From assembly GCA_037176905.1 (NCBI GenBank), contig JBBBWG010029510.1, positions 5,568 to 25,648 of the forward strand: a stretch of DNA of 20,081 nt. The letters run 5' to 3'. A program made the translations under genes and the position numbers. The stretch's first letter is position 1. Each line of letters opens with the position of its first letter. The notes under the pieces are model-generated. The model did no database searches and was not told where the DNA came from. It worked only from the letters and a program-made list of their open reading frames with translations. This stretch comes from Azolla pinnata. Lineage: Eukaryota > Streptophyta > Polypodiopsida > Salviniales > Salviniaceae. This document shows, piece by piece, positions 9,695 through 19,967 of this stretch.

Positions 9695-10507
9695 CTATAT
9701 ATATTGCTAGCGAATCCCCCTCGGCCCCACGCTTGCTCTGTTCCCCGCTAGTGCCCCCAAAGCCAAATGTAGCGAGGCATCTCTGCCGTGCATGTGTGTA
9801 GAAACATCAGGCGTAAACCAATCCGATCCGACGCTCTTGTTCTTGTAAAATCCACACCCTCCAACCTTGCATATTGCTCTGTTTATGGTCCCGTCATTCT
9901 GTTCGTTTCACAGTCGTTTGGGACTTCGTTGAATGAAGCCTCAAGCCACGCCTGTCAACATTAACCAATCGCGTGTTCTCTTCCGCTTACACATGTCTCA
10001 GTTGCCCATCTGCTTGCTTCAAATGATCGATGGAAGGTTCCTCTGTTCGATCGAAGAGGAAGAAGAAGAAGCCGGTGACTCGAGTATTATATACAAATCC
10101 GACTCCGAACGATCGATGCATGTACATATATGAAGGCATTACCTCTACATGCGAATGCATATGTGTGTGTGTGTGTATGTGTACGTACGTATGTACGTGT
10201 ATGTATGTATGTATCTGTATGTACGTACGTACGTATGTACGTGTATGTACGTGTGTATATGTCTGTCTGTATGTACGTGTATGTTTGTATGTGTGTATAT
10301 GTATGTATGATCTGCATACATGCATGACGCATGTGCATGTATGAATGTCATGTGGCTTTGAAATAGTTACCCTGTTCTGTTGGGCGATTCCTTCTTGGTC
10401 GCGAGCGAAAGCTCAGAGCCGCGGAGAAGCAGAAGCTTCCTTCCTTCACAGACCACCCTGCTCATTGATCCAAATCCTCTGCTCCCATAGAACAACCACC
10501 CAAGATC
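9695..10507. other. Intergenic DNA and 5' region of the KASH-like gene
   Basis: Contains the likely 3' untranslated region of the secreted peptide gene, a long (GTAY)n microsatellite and, from about 10400, the GC-richer presumed leader of the next gene. Open frames over the microsatellite on both strands are repeat artefacts. Confidence 0.6.
10155..10312. repeat. (GTAC/GTAT/GTGT)n microsatellite
   Basis: About 160 bp of alternating purine-pyrimidine tetranucleotides (GTAC, GTAT, GTGT). Such sequence can adopt Z-DNA or cruciform structures. It lies about 200 bp upstream of the KASH-like gene's start codon. Confidence 0.9.
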
Positions 10508-13500
10508 ATGGAAGGCCGAGGTAGGACACCCAGCTCTCTAATTCTGCTTGCTTTTGCATGCACATCCATCCATGCTTGCTTCAACCATCGCCGGCTTAAC
10601 AGGTTATCAGAACAGTGGATTGCATGATTTGAAGAGTGAACCCATGTGGCGACGATCTAGGTTTAGAATGGGCATCGATTAATCCTAGCTGCCTCCGCCC
10701 GCCTGGCTGCATGATGGTGAAATACAGCACTTTCATGAAGAGTTACAGTAACGAGGAAGAGAATTGAGCAAGTTGTTGTGCTAGTTAGATCTGTCATGCA
10801 CTGTAGTGCGTGTGTGCGTGTGTGCACATAACATGATCTGATTCGCGGTTCATGATATGGGCAAGGTCTATGCATATGTCTGTCGATGTTCGACAAACTG
10901 TTATTTGCACAAGGCCAAGGCATGCATTCTTTATATTACTTCATTCATGCATGATTACTTGGGAATACTGGAATCGTTTCAGCCTTTGTGAACTGGTTCA
11001 TGTATCACGTACATGCATAATTTGTACTACTTCATTCATGCACGATTGCTTGGGAACACTGGAATTGTTTCAGCCTTTATGAATTGATGCACGATTACTT
11101 GGGAATACTGGAATTGTTTCAACCTTTGTGAACTGGTTCATGTATCACACACATGCATTCTTTGTACTGCTTCATTCAAGGTTGGATACATAGGAATACT
11201 GCTGGAACCGCTTGAACCATCCTGAATTGGTCCTTCCTTGAATTTTCTAAAGATAGAACAGTGCATGCATTCTTTGTTCATTCAACTTGTTTGCATACAA
11301 TCTAGGAAGCCATTCTTTTCCTTACTATGCTTGAATTCATAAGTATGCCTTTTTGATTGACAGGGGACGCACAGCTGCAGTCAATTCCGTGTATAGAAAA
11401 GGATACTGCAGATTCATGTATAGATGGAGAAGAGACAGTGGATAGTACTGTCTCATTTTTGGCTGTTGTACCCAAGTCTGCAAAGTTTCAACGATTATTT
11501 CCTGCGTGTAGTTTAGACAGGATTTCTGGATTACATGCTCATGTGGGCCTCAAAGCTGCCTTGTGTCAATCTACCAGCTCTAAACAGATGCACTCATGGA
11601 CATCACTTGGACTGCTAGCTGCAGAGTTGAACAGTGATGCCGCAAACTGTGATCATAATGAAAATGAAAATGAAAATGATGATGATGGTGGTGGTGGTGA
11701 CGATGATGACGGCAACGACGACGATGACGACGATGCTGCAATAAGTAAGAGTACAATCACCGATTTGACGATCCAAAATTCAAGCACGGGCATAAACCTT
11801 GCACGTAGTAATCATAATAAAGTAGAGTCAAGATCAATTTTGAATCATGATGGCAAAGTTAAGCCCCGGGGTGTAGTTAATGCAATGGATTTTAAAGAGC
11901 TGTTTGGTGTAAGCGCTTCGGAAAATTATTCCTTCCTACATTTATCAAATGCTAAAGAAGAGGAACGACAAAGGCAGATGGAGAGTACACAGGGTTATGG
12001 ATTGGTGGAAAAAACTTTGATGGCCAAGGATGGCGAGCCAGACGCCACTAAAACAGCTTTGTGCTGTAAATTGCTAGAATCCGGAAGTTCCGATATGGTA
12101 CAGAAATCTATTGATAAGCTCCAAATGCGTGATGAGATTATATTGGAGGGCAAGGAAAGAGATGTCACGAAGAAGGCATTGGAGGATCATGCAAACGGCA
12201 TTTCAGTACGGAAATCCCAAACACCAGCAAAATGTGGTGGAGTGGGATTTGCCGACAGGTATATTACAAGTAAATATTATAATGCAATGGAGCTCGATGT
12301 CCAGACTGATCTGGAAAGGAAGGTTTTGAAGGCTAGTTTGGATCATGAGCTGCATGATGCATCGGGTAGGGAAGAAGTACGTTGCGAGGATATCGACATT
12401 GTCGATGAAATGCTGGAAGTTTGGGTCAATGGAGACGAACCTGTCGAAAGATTGCTTAAATGCTTTGAAGGTGGAAGCACATCTAGAAATTGTGGAGGTA
12501 ATGTTGAGTATATGGAAGAGATGCCACTCGAATCGATTGCAACGGTGACTGTGATGAACGAATCCCGAAGTAGAGTAGAATCAAGGGTCTGTGATCGTAT
12601 GCATGTAGCCGAGATGGAACCCATTTTGCTCAGCCAAGAGTCAGAAAAGACATCAGATTATGATAAGCTTTGTGCAAGCAAAGCCCCATTTCGACAGGAC
12701 GTTGCGATCAAAGTGCTAGATCCAGTGAGTGTACTCGATAAGCAGCTGAAGCCTACATTTGCTGATGATGGGTTTTGTGCAAATGAAGCCCCATTTCAAA
12801 TAGGATTTGCGATTACCGAGCTGCATCCAGTGAATTTACCTGGTAAGGAATCAAAAGGTAGATTGGCCGATGATGGATCTTTTGCGAAAGAAGCACGGTA
12901 TCGATTTCAACAAGGCGTCGTGACTGAAGCTGTAGGTCCGTCGATGCATGTGCTCGATAAAGGGCATGGAGCTATATCAGCTGAAGATGTGTCTCTTGCA
13001 AATGAAGCTGAAGGTGTTAGTATCACACTACTACTAGATCAAGAGAATGTGCTTGACATAGAATCGGAGGGTTCATCTACAGGGGATGTGCCGCATGGAA
13101 ATGAACCTCAGCTTCAACAAGGCATTATGATCAAAGAGCTTGACAGTCGTCCTGGATTCGAAGCTATATCGGCCGATTTTGAGTATCTGGTAACTGAAGG
13201 CGAATCACAACAAGGTGATAGGGTCATGAGATCGGATCCAATGAACAAATCAACTGCTGTTGGATCGGATGATGAGATTCAATCCGATGACAGTCGACGT
13301 CGACAAGACAATGTGTCTGAAGAGCTGCTTCTAATGAATAATATCGAATGCAGCAACGGCTCAGAAGCCATATCTGGCCGGATTTCAGCATCGGCAATGG
13401 AAGCAAGTGATCGATTGAAGCAAGGCATGCCCACAACGAAGGAGCTAGAGCTAGAGCACAGGGTTCCATTTGCCGGCGAATACCAATGTCAAACATGCGC

Positions 13501-13963
13501 GAAGGAGGTAGCTCCAAAGGCTCGCGGTGGCGATATGTCACGTTCAAATGAAGCGCAATGTGCGAGGATCATTATGGAGCCAGGTTCCACGAGTATAGTT
13601 CTCGATGATGCCACATATGGAGTTTCGCACTCGGATCGTTCCCAATTCCAACTTGGCCATAAGGAATCGGAGCCATGTCTGATGCGATTAGCCTGCATCA
13701 ATGTTGAAACCCATCGAATCAGGTCTGCAAACACCAGCTTGGCGTCCAGAGGACGTTGGGCGATAGCCTGCAAGGAGCCAGGCAGACTATTGTGCTATCT
13801 AGATCCAATGGGCAACTTACAATCTGATTGTCGAGAGGCTAGCTCGCTATGGGGCCTCATCGAATCCCGCATCTGTATTTTGTCAGTGCAGTTTGTCTTG
13901 CTTCTCGTCGCACTGTGTTGCGGCGGCTTCTTCGACACGGCCACCATCCCGCCTCCGACTTGA
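10508..13963 (+). CDS. Large acidic tail-anchored protein with KASH-like C-terminus
   Basis: Two coding exons: 10508-10520 (13 nt, MEGR plus one base; start context GATCATGG) and 11364-13963. The junction is GCCGAG|GTAGGAC ... TTGACAG|GGGAC, phase 1, giving 870 residues and stop TGA. The N-terminal 800 residues look disordered. There is an Asn/Glu/Asp/Gly tract near residues 102-129 that is almost pure acid at its end. A degenerate 30-38-residue repeat runs from about 437 to 645 (recurring ANEAPFQ-, DDG- and LDK-like words). No enzymatic or finger domain is recognised. The C-terminus has Arg, then about 20 hydrophobic residues (840-861, ending ALCCGGFF), then nine residues ending IPPPT. This is the architecture of KASH proteins: a single C-terminal span in the outer nuclear membrane with a short Pro-Thr tail bound by SUN proteins. 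Plant KASH tails usually end in VPT; PPPT is the animal style. The gene model is secure; the KASH role is inference. Confidence 0.85.
10521..11363 (+). other. Intron 1 of the KASH-like gene
   Basis: 843 bp, phase 1, GTAGGAC donor and TTGACAG acceptor. It holds the diverged 91-bp tandem repeat listed separately. Open frames at 10663-10923 and 10852-11082 fall here and look non-coding. Confidence 0.8.
10942..11200. repeat. Diverged 91-bp tandem repeat in intron 1
   Basis: The block CATTCATGCATGATTACTTG... through CTGGAATCGTTTCAGCCTTT to GAACTGGTTCATGTATCAC starts at 10942 and recurs at 11033. A shortened register shift follows at about 11086, and a weak fourth copy lies near 11172. Confidence 0.85.
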
Positions 13964-14490
13964 ATTCGATACACGTTAAATGGAATCGTGCAAACTCGAG
14001 CGCCGCCGAATCTTTCGACACATACTTGTAATAACGAATTGCGCTTAGCAGGAAGTTTTCACATACTTTGACTTAAGGCTCAAAATTAGCTGTGAATTCC
14101 CTCATTTGCACGCGCATAAAAGTTTTTTATGAATCCCCTTGTAGCACTTAGGGTTCCAACGATTTAGGGCATCACATAAGTGTGTCGGAATCCATGATCT
14201 TGGTGGGCTTGTGCCTTTGGATTCGTCCATTTCACGAATGGAACGTATGTTAATCGACAGCATACACATTAGAACAGTCAGTTAGTTCCCTAATGTTGTT
14301 CATGCATATCCAAACACCGAGTCTGAGACCCGCTAGATCTGTTTCCATAACATTGAACTACGAAAAAGGCCCCAACTCATGTAAGCAGATTGCACCCTAT
14401 TGAAATACCCTCTTTAGAACAGTCTCGAAGCAAATTTGATCCCCAAGCACTGCCCCCACGATTCAAGACTCCTCTCGAGCTCGAACCTGT
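13964..14490 (+). other. Presumed 3' untranslated region and spacer after the KASH-like gene
   Basis: No gene or structured element is recognised here. Two TTAGGG-containing words occur near 14148-14168. No clear polyadenylation signal was found. Confidence 0.5.
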
Positions 14491-14491
14491 G

Positions 14492-14672
14492 TTTCAAGTC
14501 CAGCAAAAGACTTAATTGGAAACAGAACCCACCCAAATTCATCTCTACCGTTTCAAGTCTAGCGCGACTCGGAATCGAAACCCACGCACGATCCATCTCT
14601 ATCGTTCAAAGCCTAGCAAACGCTTGAAATGGAAATTCGAAACCCGCGATTCGTTCGTCTCTGTCTGTCGAT
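14492..14672. repeat. Three diverged copies of a repeat of about 57 bp
   Basis: Copies begin at 14492, 14551 and 14605, each with TTTCAAGTC(C/T)AGC-like openings, a GGAAAC/CGAAACCC middle and an ATCTCTACCG/ATCTCTATCG close. The third copy is the most diverged. Open frames on both strands here follow the repeat and are not called as genes. Confidence 0.8.
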
Positions 14673-14784
14673 GCAGCGTAGCGAAGAACTCTGGAATCGA
14701 AACGCCCACGAATTCGCCACGTTCCTGTGGGAGGATCTTTGTCCTAGTATCTCCTTTTGGGATTGTCCTGGTGTGAAAACACTT

Positions 14785-14870
14785 TTTTTAGGGTTTCATT
14801 TTAGGGTTTCATTTTAGGGTTTTTCAGCAGGCTTTTAAGACTTTGCTTGCCCAGAGAGAGAGAGAGAAAA
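14785..14870 (+). promoter_or_regulatory. Telo-box and GA-repeat cluster, possible plant promoter or leader
   Basis: Three TTTTAGGGTTT motifs are spaced 14-15 bp apart, followed by a GAGAGAGAGA run directly upstream of an ATG at 14878. Telo-boxes and GA tracts are common in plant core promoters, but no convincing gene follows. Confidence 0.35.
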
Positions 14871-14877
14871 CAGAGCA

Positions 14878-15142
14878 ATGTCTTCCCTGCAGCAGCTTGC
14901 CCTGCCTATGTCTCTGCGTCTGTTCTGCTTCTCTGAAGCTTCCATGGCGCAGCTGAAAGTTTTTGGGCGCAGAGATGTCCTCGCCAGCTCTTCCCTCCGC
15001 TCCATTCTCATCTCCTGTGATTGGCGATGCGGCCTACTTTGATGCACGCTGGCAAAGGTCGAAGATCACGACTCTTCCGGCAACTGTCTGCTTGCTTCAT
15101 CCTCCCGAAGATCTCTGCTGTCATCATTTAAAACAGGCCTGA
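14878..15142 (+). other. Two short overlapping open frames, possible first exon or gene remnant
   Basis: An ATG at 14878 (context GCAATGT) opens a 54-residue frame to 15042 that begins MSSLQQLALPMSLRL and looks like a Ser/Leu/Arg-rich organellar targeting peptide. A second frame, 14975-15142 (55 residues), overlaps it in another register. Neither matches a family I know. They could be upstream frames, a first exon whose partners I could not assign, or relics. Downstream at 15424-15570 and 15571-15657 there are coding-like + strand runs (for example VVLQNKDCLLIG and LNLQGESESDEECQ), each closed by a stop. At 15188-15418 there is a minus-strand frame. Confidence 0.25.
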
Positions 15143-16188
15143 TGCTTTTGCTTGTGCCCCCCCCATCTTGCCTGTGTCGGAAGGTGACTAAACTCGTTCT
15201 CTGCACCTGCTTGTATGCGGTCTGTCTCTTGTCGTCTGAGATGCTTGCTGGCAGATTGCGTTTAGCTGTGCTACATGAACCATGTTTTCTGAGATCTCAG
15301 GCTGGAATTGTGAAGCGCTAGAATTGGCACCGTCCTTCGATGGGACGTTGTTGGTAAAGTTATAATCTTTGAACATGGAAACGATCTCTTCTTGGAGGAG
15401 GCTGTCAGAAGCGAGCATGGGTGGTTCTGCAGAACAAAGATTGTCTTTTGATTGGCATTACGCATGAGTTTTGTGATCAGCCGATGGTGAAGGATGTCAG
15501 TAATCTTCTTGCAAGTTCGTTTTCAGTATCTGAGAGTGAGAATGTGGTTTATCCCCAGCCACTGTAGCTGGTGTGGAAGCTCTGAACCTGCAAGGGGAAT
15601 CTGAATCTGATGAGGAATGTCAGGTGAATCAGAGTATGGCACGCTCCGTTGGGTTTAGGGTTTAGGGTTTAACAACAGACATGATATGGCCAACTCTGTT
15701 TTGCTCCGTTCTCACATCTCAAATAGTAACGGTAGTGCAGAGATGCAAGGGAAAGAGATTCAACAAGTAAAACCCAATTAATAGCTTAGCTCCTCAACCC
15801 TGATGCTAAAATATAAATGCGGGTAATTTAGTTGATAGAGCATTCTGCTATAATCCAGGAACCATCGTATCTTCATCAATAGAGGTATTCGCCACTAGCT
15901 TCAACATTCGAAAACGCCCATATCAATTTTATGTATAAATATTGCAATTCAACACTCACCGAAACTAAAGTGGTGCAGTTCATATATTAAGAGATCAAAT
16001 CTTACAACCGAGCTCTGTAGTGGGCAGTGTGGCAACACTTCCGTGCCATGGAAAATATTTACAGCATTGAAACCTTTGATCTACTCACTTCTGAATTATC
16101 TCAAAGTCATAGATCTGTTATTCTGCATTTAATCAGGAAGATTACAACAAAGAGGTATAAACCAAGGTACAACGGGGAAGAATGACCC
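15143..16188. other. Spacer with possible gene remnants before the GNAT 3' end
   Basis: Contains the coding-like runs noted in the previous entry, three tandem TTTAGGG units at 15651-15672 and a 75-nt tRNA-like sequence at 15819-15893. The last few hundred bases should include the GNAT 3' untranslated region on the minus strand. Confidence 0.45.
15819..15893 (+). pseudogene. tRNA-like sequence, probably a degenerate tRNA or chance resemblance
   Basis: Exactly 75 nt. The ends can pair over 7 bp (GCGGGTA with TATTCGC, two G-T pairs). TTTAGTTGATAGAGCA resembles a D-arm/A-box. TTCTG and CAGGA form a 5-bp anticodon stem around an 8-nt loop, one base too long. The T-arm pairs poorly and no GGTTCGAATCC B-box is present, so it is not called as functional. 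Confidence 0.2.
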
Positions 16189-19100
16189 TCATAAATACAT
16201 GCATAATAATTGCTCCTCTGGCAGTGCGTTTTTGGGATCTGAATCTTCAATGACCTGGGATTAAAACACGCTAGAGTTGATCTTTCAGTTTGCACTTCAA
16301 AAGCATTGGAAAGCATGGAAGACATACCTGAAACCCAGACTTCTTATATAATCGTTGGGCAGCAGCGTTATTGACATTGACATGAACGTACAGATCCTTC
16401 AACTCTGCATACATATTATACTTCCCCATGTTAATGGTATAATCTGATTCTACTGACAATATTCATCGTGAAACCAACAAACTTACCCCAGCATTTAGCA
16501 GCATTGATAGCAACACGCAAAAGACTCGAAGCAATCCCTTTTCTCCGAGCTTGCTTAGTCACACACACATTTGCTATGTAGCCATGCTGATGTTCAGGGT
16601 CCATAATTGACAGCAAACCAGCAGATATGATTTCCTGCAACCGTGGTATAGATAATTTGTTGGAACGTTCTTTCAAAAACTTAAATAGTCACATTCCAAA
16701 ACTTAAACAATCACATTCCTCCGTGAAGCCTTTATTGATATATAGATTCATAAACAAACCTTGGGAAATTTTCCACCTCGTAAAGGCTGGCGGATACTGA
16801 TGTCCAGTGTCCCAACAACCCTGTCCCGCAACGTACGTTGAGGAAGCATTCCAATTCCAATTTGTGAACCCTCAGTTATTACCTGAAAATGGATCGAGTC
16901 TTTTAAGAAAAAAGTCTATTATATGAAGGCTAACAAGAGATTACTTCAAATTTTCTTACAAAAATCTCAACTGCCAATGTATGTGAATCTTACCGCCATG
17001 AGGCAGATGCACTGGACAGACTGGCCCTGTTTCTGAAAACACCGTCTTTTCAAGGCAGTGAATTCCTGTGACATATGAGTTCGACCTCACAATCAAATTG
17101 AATAGCGAGCATAAAAGACACACAAAGAAGTTCATAAAAATATAATGGAACCTGCTCAGCAAACTTTTTCCGATAGCTATCAATATACCTGTCATACACA
17201 GTTCTGTGTCCCCTAAATAATCAACGCGTTTGTAATCTCAAGATTCTTAAGCAGCATCCAAATGATTGAACAAAATTATAGTTGTACCGGAAATATGGTC
17301 TTCCTTCAGAATAGATCTCTGCACGCAACCATGCTGCTGCCTACCAAATGGTATGCACAACATTGTGAAGAAGGTTATAAATATGCATGTTGCCAAAGTT
17401 CCAGTGAAAAAGAATGGTTGGTGATATACTGCATATCAGAACCATTACCCAATACTCTTCATCAAGGACAGCCTCTTGGACTACATAGCTTCCAAATGAC
17501 ATGACATAAGGTCTCCGGAATTCAACATCCAGAATTTCTATGTCTTCGCCTCCATTCTTTTTTATCTTTAAAGAGATTTCTTTGGGACAAGGCAATGTGC
17601 ATTGGCTCTGCAGGATAGCATTACACTTTATTCCTTTCTTCCAAGAACATGTTCCATGCAATGAACTACAGTCCAATGGCATAACAGTCAGATCAGCAAG
17701 GAATACAATATGCACCCAAAGCTTATCGGTACCATAAATATAAAACTTGATTTTCTTTCAAACACCACTATTAGGACGTGTTTCCATTAAAACTCTAAAT
17801 GCATGTCAATAATTTAAATACACAATTCTACATTTTAAAACGTGCAAATTAATTCGTACCATCAGCCCAGTAGAATCTCATAATTCTTTAAGGTTAAATC
17901 AATTCAATATCCAACTTTTCTAAACTAAGCTTACAAGACATTTACATATTGCATTGAGATTGGGAAATTGATGGTATTGTCTTTTCGCAATTCCATGCAC
18001 AGAACACACTGGGTGTGTAAATAATTATGAGTAAGCAGCTTCAAGACTGATGGAAAGGTGGAACGCAGACAGACCTACTACATTTCACTGTAAAAGGTTA
18101 CATGCTGAAGGATTCAGATTTGCCACAGGATATTGAACATGCAGAAAGCATAATACAGTTTGAAATGTGTAAGGTGAAACAAAATTTAGAAATTTATCGA
18201 AAGATTTTTTTAGCAGAATTGTATGAGCATCAGAAAATAAAAACGGTTCCTAATGCTGACCTATGGACACATTCCATCCTAAGAGAATCCCCTCAGAACC
18301 AATTATACCCTAGAAGCCACCTCTGTTCAGTAAGGGTTCCTATTATGGATCAAATGTAGATAATAGAATATCATTAGATATTGTTTTCTGGATTGCGCTC
18401 CCTGAAAGGCATGACATGTAAATGGAACACAAAGCATCCAGTTGTGGGACTTGACCAAACAAAGTTCAAAATTTACAGGTGAAATACCAAATATGCAAAA
18501 ACAAGGTAGGTCAATGTCAGGCTTACACAAACCAATATTTCAAACCATGTTTGTCATAGTATATAATGCCACATTCTTCAGTTTTATTTACCCATACGAG
18601 CATGCAAGCCTTGATCTGCCTGTGGTAACATCAATGACAAGCTGGATGACATTGAGTGAAGGAGACGAGAAAGTTTTTATCGATCAAGGCAGGCATCTGA
18701 ACATCGAGGACGTTGTTTTGGACATGAATGTAAGATAGCAATGTGAAACAATAAATTTCCAGATGTATCCTTGCCCAGAAACCCTAACCATTTTCTATCG
18801 GAGGAGTTTAACTTAAGGACATAACAAACCAATACTGCTTCAGACAGTCCTTAGAAATGATTACTCGTTGAGATTAAAACAGAGCAAGATACATGTGAAA
18901 GTGCTATTAAATAGACAGGACTGATCCAAATTCGAAAGTACGGCAGATGATCTCAACTAGAAGATATAATTCAGTTCACAAAACGATCAGTGGAGGCTGA
19001 CAGACATTAAAAAACATAGAGACATAAGACGTCGCCAAAATATGTGTTTGTGAGATGCAATATATATTTGCTCATAGCAGAAAATTGCAATCACAGAAAA

Positions 19101-19607
19101 CATCATGTATAGGTGTCTCATCACCAGAAGCAGTACGGTTGGGAGATATCGCGTTTAGAATGTTAAATTCACGATCTTATAGTCCGAAACTGCACACCCA
19201 TTACTATGAAGATTAACGTGAATCCATAAAAAGAAGCTAATTTGTCGGATTCTGAGCAATTGCTGTGAACGTTAAATTGATTGAATTGATGGAAAATGTA
19301 CGACTAGTGGCAAGAAGTACATCAAACCAAACACTAGTGTTCGACGACCATGAAAGAGAAACTACAGTGACGAGAAACGGAACGTAGAGTTGGAGATTTG
19401 ATTCAAAGAGTCGAAATCGCGATGTCAGCGCCAAAGAATGGTGAAACAAGCACTCTTGGAGATTCAACCCGTGTGGACGAGAACGAAAACGGAAAAATCA
19501 GGGAGGCTGGCATCAGCAGAATACCTGGAAATAGAAGGCGAGTCAGGGAGGAAGGGAGAGGACGAAGCGCCGGATGGAGACAGGAAGGGGGACAGGAAAG
19601 GCGACAT
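16189..19607 (-). CDS. Plastid-type GNAT-family N-acetyltransferase
   Basis: Transfers acetyl from acetyl-CoA to protein amino groups. Nine coding exons on the minus strand: 19607-19525, 17665-17449, 17340-17288, 17212-17152, 17065-16994, 16882-16760, 16634-16487, 16404-16328 and 16254-16189. All have GT-AG ends, and the phases agree to give exactly 300 codons (299 residues plus TGA). Residues 1-28 (MSPFLSPFLSPSG...) are Ser/Pro-rich without acidic residues except one Asp, typical of a chloroplast transit peptide. VVQEAVLDEEYW, AAAWLRAEIY and KKFAEQEFTALKRRC mark the plant GNAT N-terminal region. Residues 233-238 (RRKGIA) are the acetyl-CoA loop R-x-x-G-x-A. Residues 258-278 (YVHVNVNNAAAQRLYKKSGF) are motif B. 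This resembles the Arabidopsis plastid GNAT group, several of which acetylate both Lys side chains and protein N-termini. Which member is orthologous I cannot say. Exon 1 is the least certain, being chosen by phase and composition. Confidence 0.92.
17666..19524 (-). other. Intron 1 of the GNAT gene
   Basis: 1859 bp, phase 2, donor CCAG|GTATTC and acceptor GACTGTAG|TTC. It separates the transit-peptide exon from the enzyme body. A + strand open frame at 18442-18738 (98 residues) and minus-strand frames at 18327-18530 and 19237-19467 lie in it; none has a recognisable domain. Confidence 0.7.
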
Positions 19608-19742
19608 AAGAGACGCAGGCATGGGTCAAAGGAGGAGAAGGGGAGAAAATCCTTGTCTTGCGAGCGGATCTGCAGCAGAACAGTCGATCAAGCTGCGCGG
19701 ATTTGTCCTCGAGCCATACGTGGGGAGAGTGTCCGAAAGCTG

Positions 19743-19795
19743 GAGAAGAAGAAGAAGAAGAAGAGGAAGAAGAAGAAGAAGAGGAAGAAGAAGAG
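19743..19795. repeat. GAA/GGA trinucleotide repeat (CTT/TCC on the GNAT strand)
   Basis: About 53 bp of GAAGAA with GAG interruptions. On the minus strand this is a pyrimidine-rich CTT tract 140-190 bases upstream of the GNAT start codon, a common leader or core-promoter element in plants (Y patch). The poly-Glu and poly-Ser frames over it are artefacts. Confidence 0.9.
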
Positions 19796-19847
19796 AACAC
19801 TGTTCAGAACTGGCCCTTATGTTTCATGAAATTACAATAATGGCCAC

Positions 19848-19896
19848 ACATGCATGCATGCATCCATACATCCATACATCCATACATGCATGCATA
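19848..19896. repeat. CATGCATG / CATCCATA short tandem repeat
   Basis: TGCATGCATGCATCC followed by three CATCCATA-like units and ATGCATGCAT, in the spacer between divergent genes. CATGCATG-type words are also RY elements in plant promoters, but here they are simply repetitive. Confidence 0.85.
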
Positions 19897-19967
19897 TTGA
19901 TACATTCCACATACACATTTACATTACATAGAGAGGGTAACACATAGATACTCTTGACGTATAGCCG

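Noticed and set aside
9987..10351. Several open frames on both strands, rich in Tyr/Thr/His or Val/Cys
   Set aside because: They are translations of the (GTAY)n microsatellite, open in many frames at once.
18442..18738. 98-residue + strand open frame inside GNAT intron 1
   Set aside because: No domain, no start context and no conservation clue; it lies antisense in a large intron.
19237..19467. Minus-strand frame with a targeting-like N-terminus considered as GNAT exon 1
   Set aside because: It starts with TTG rather than ATG, while the ATG at 19607 gives a Ser/Pro-rich transit peptide with a donor in the right phase.
19398..19947. Arg/Glu-rich + strand frames of 143 and 169 residues
   Set aside because: They run over the GAA repeat and lie antisense to GNAT exon 1 and its leader; composition is driven by the repeat.
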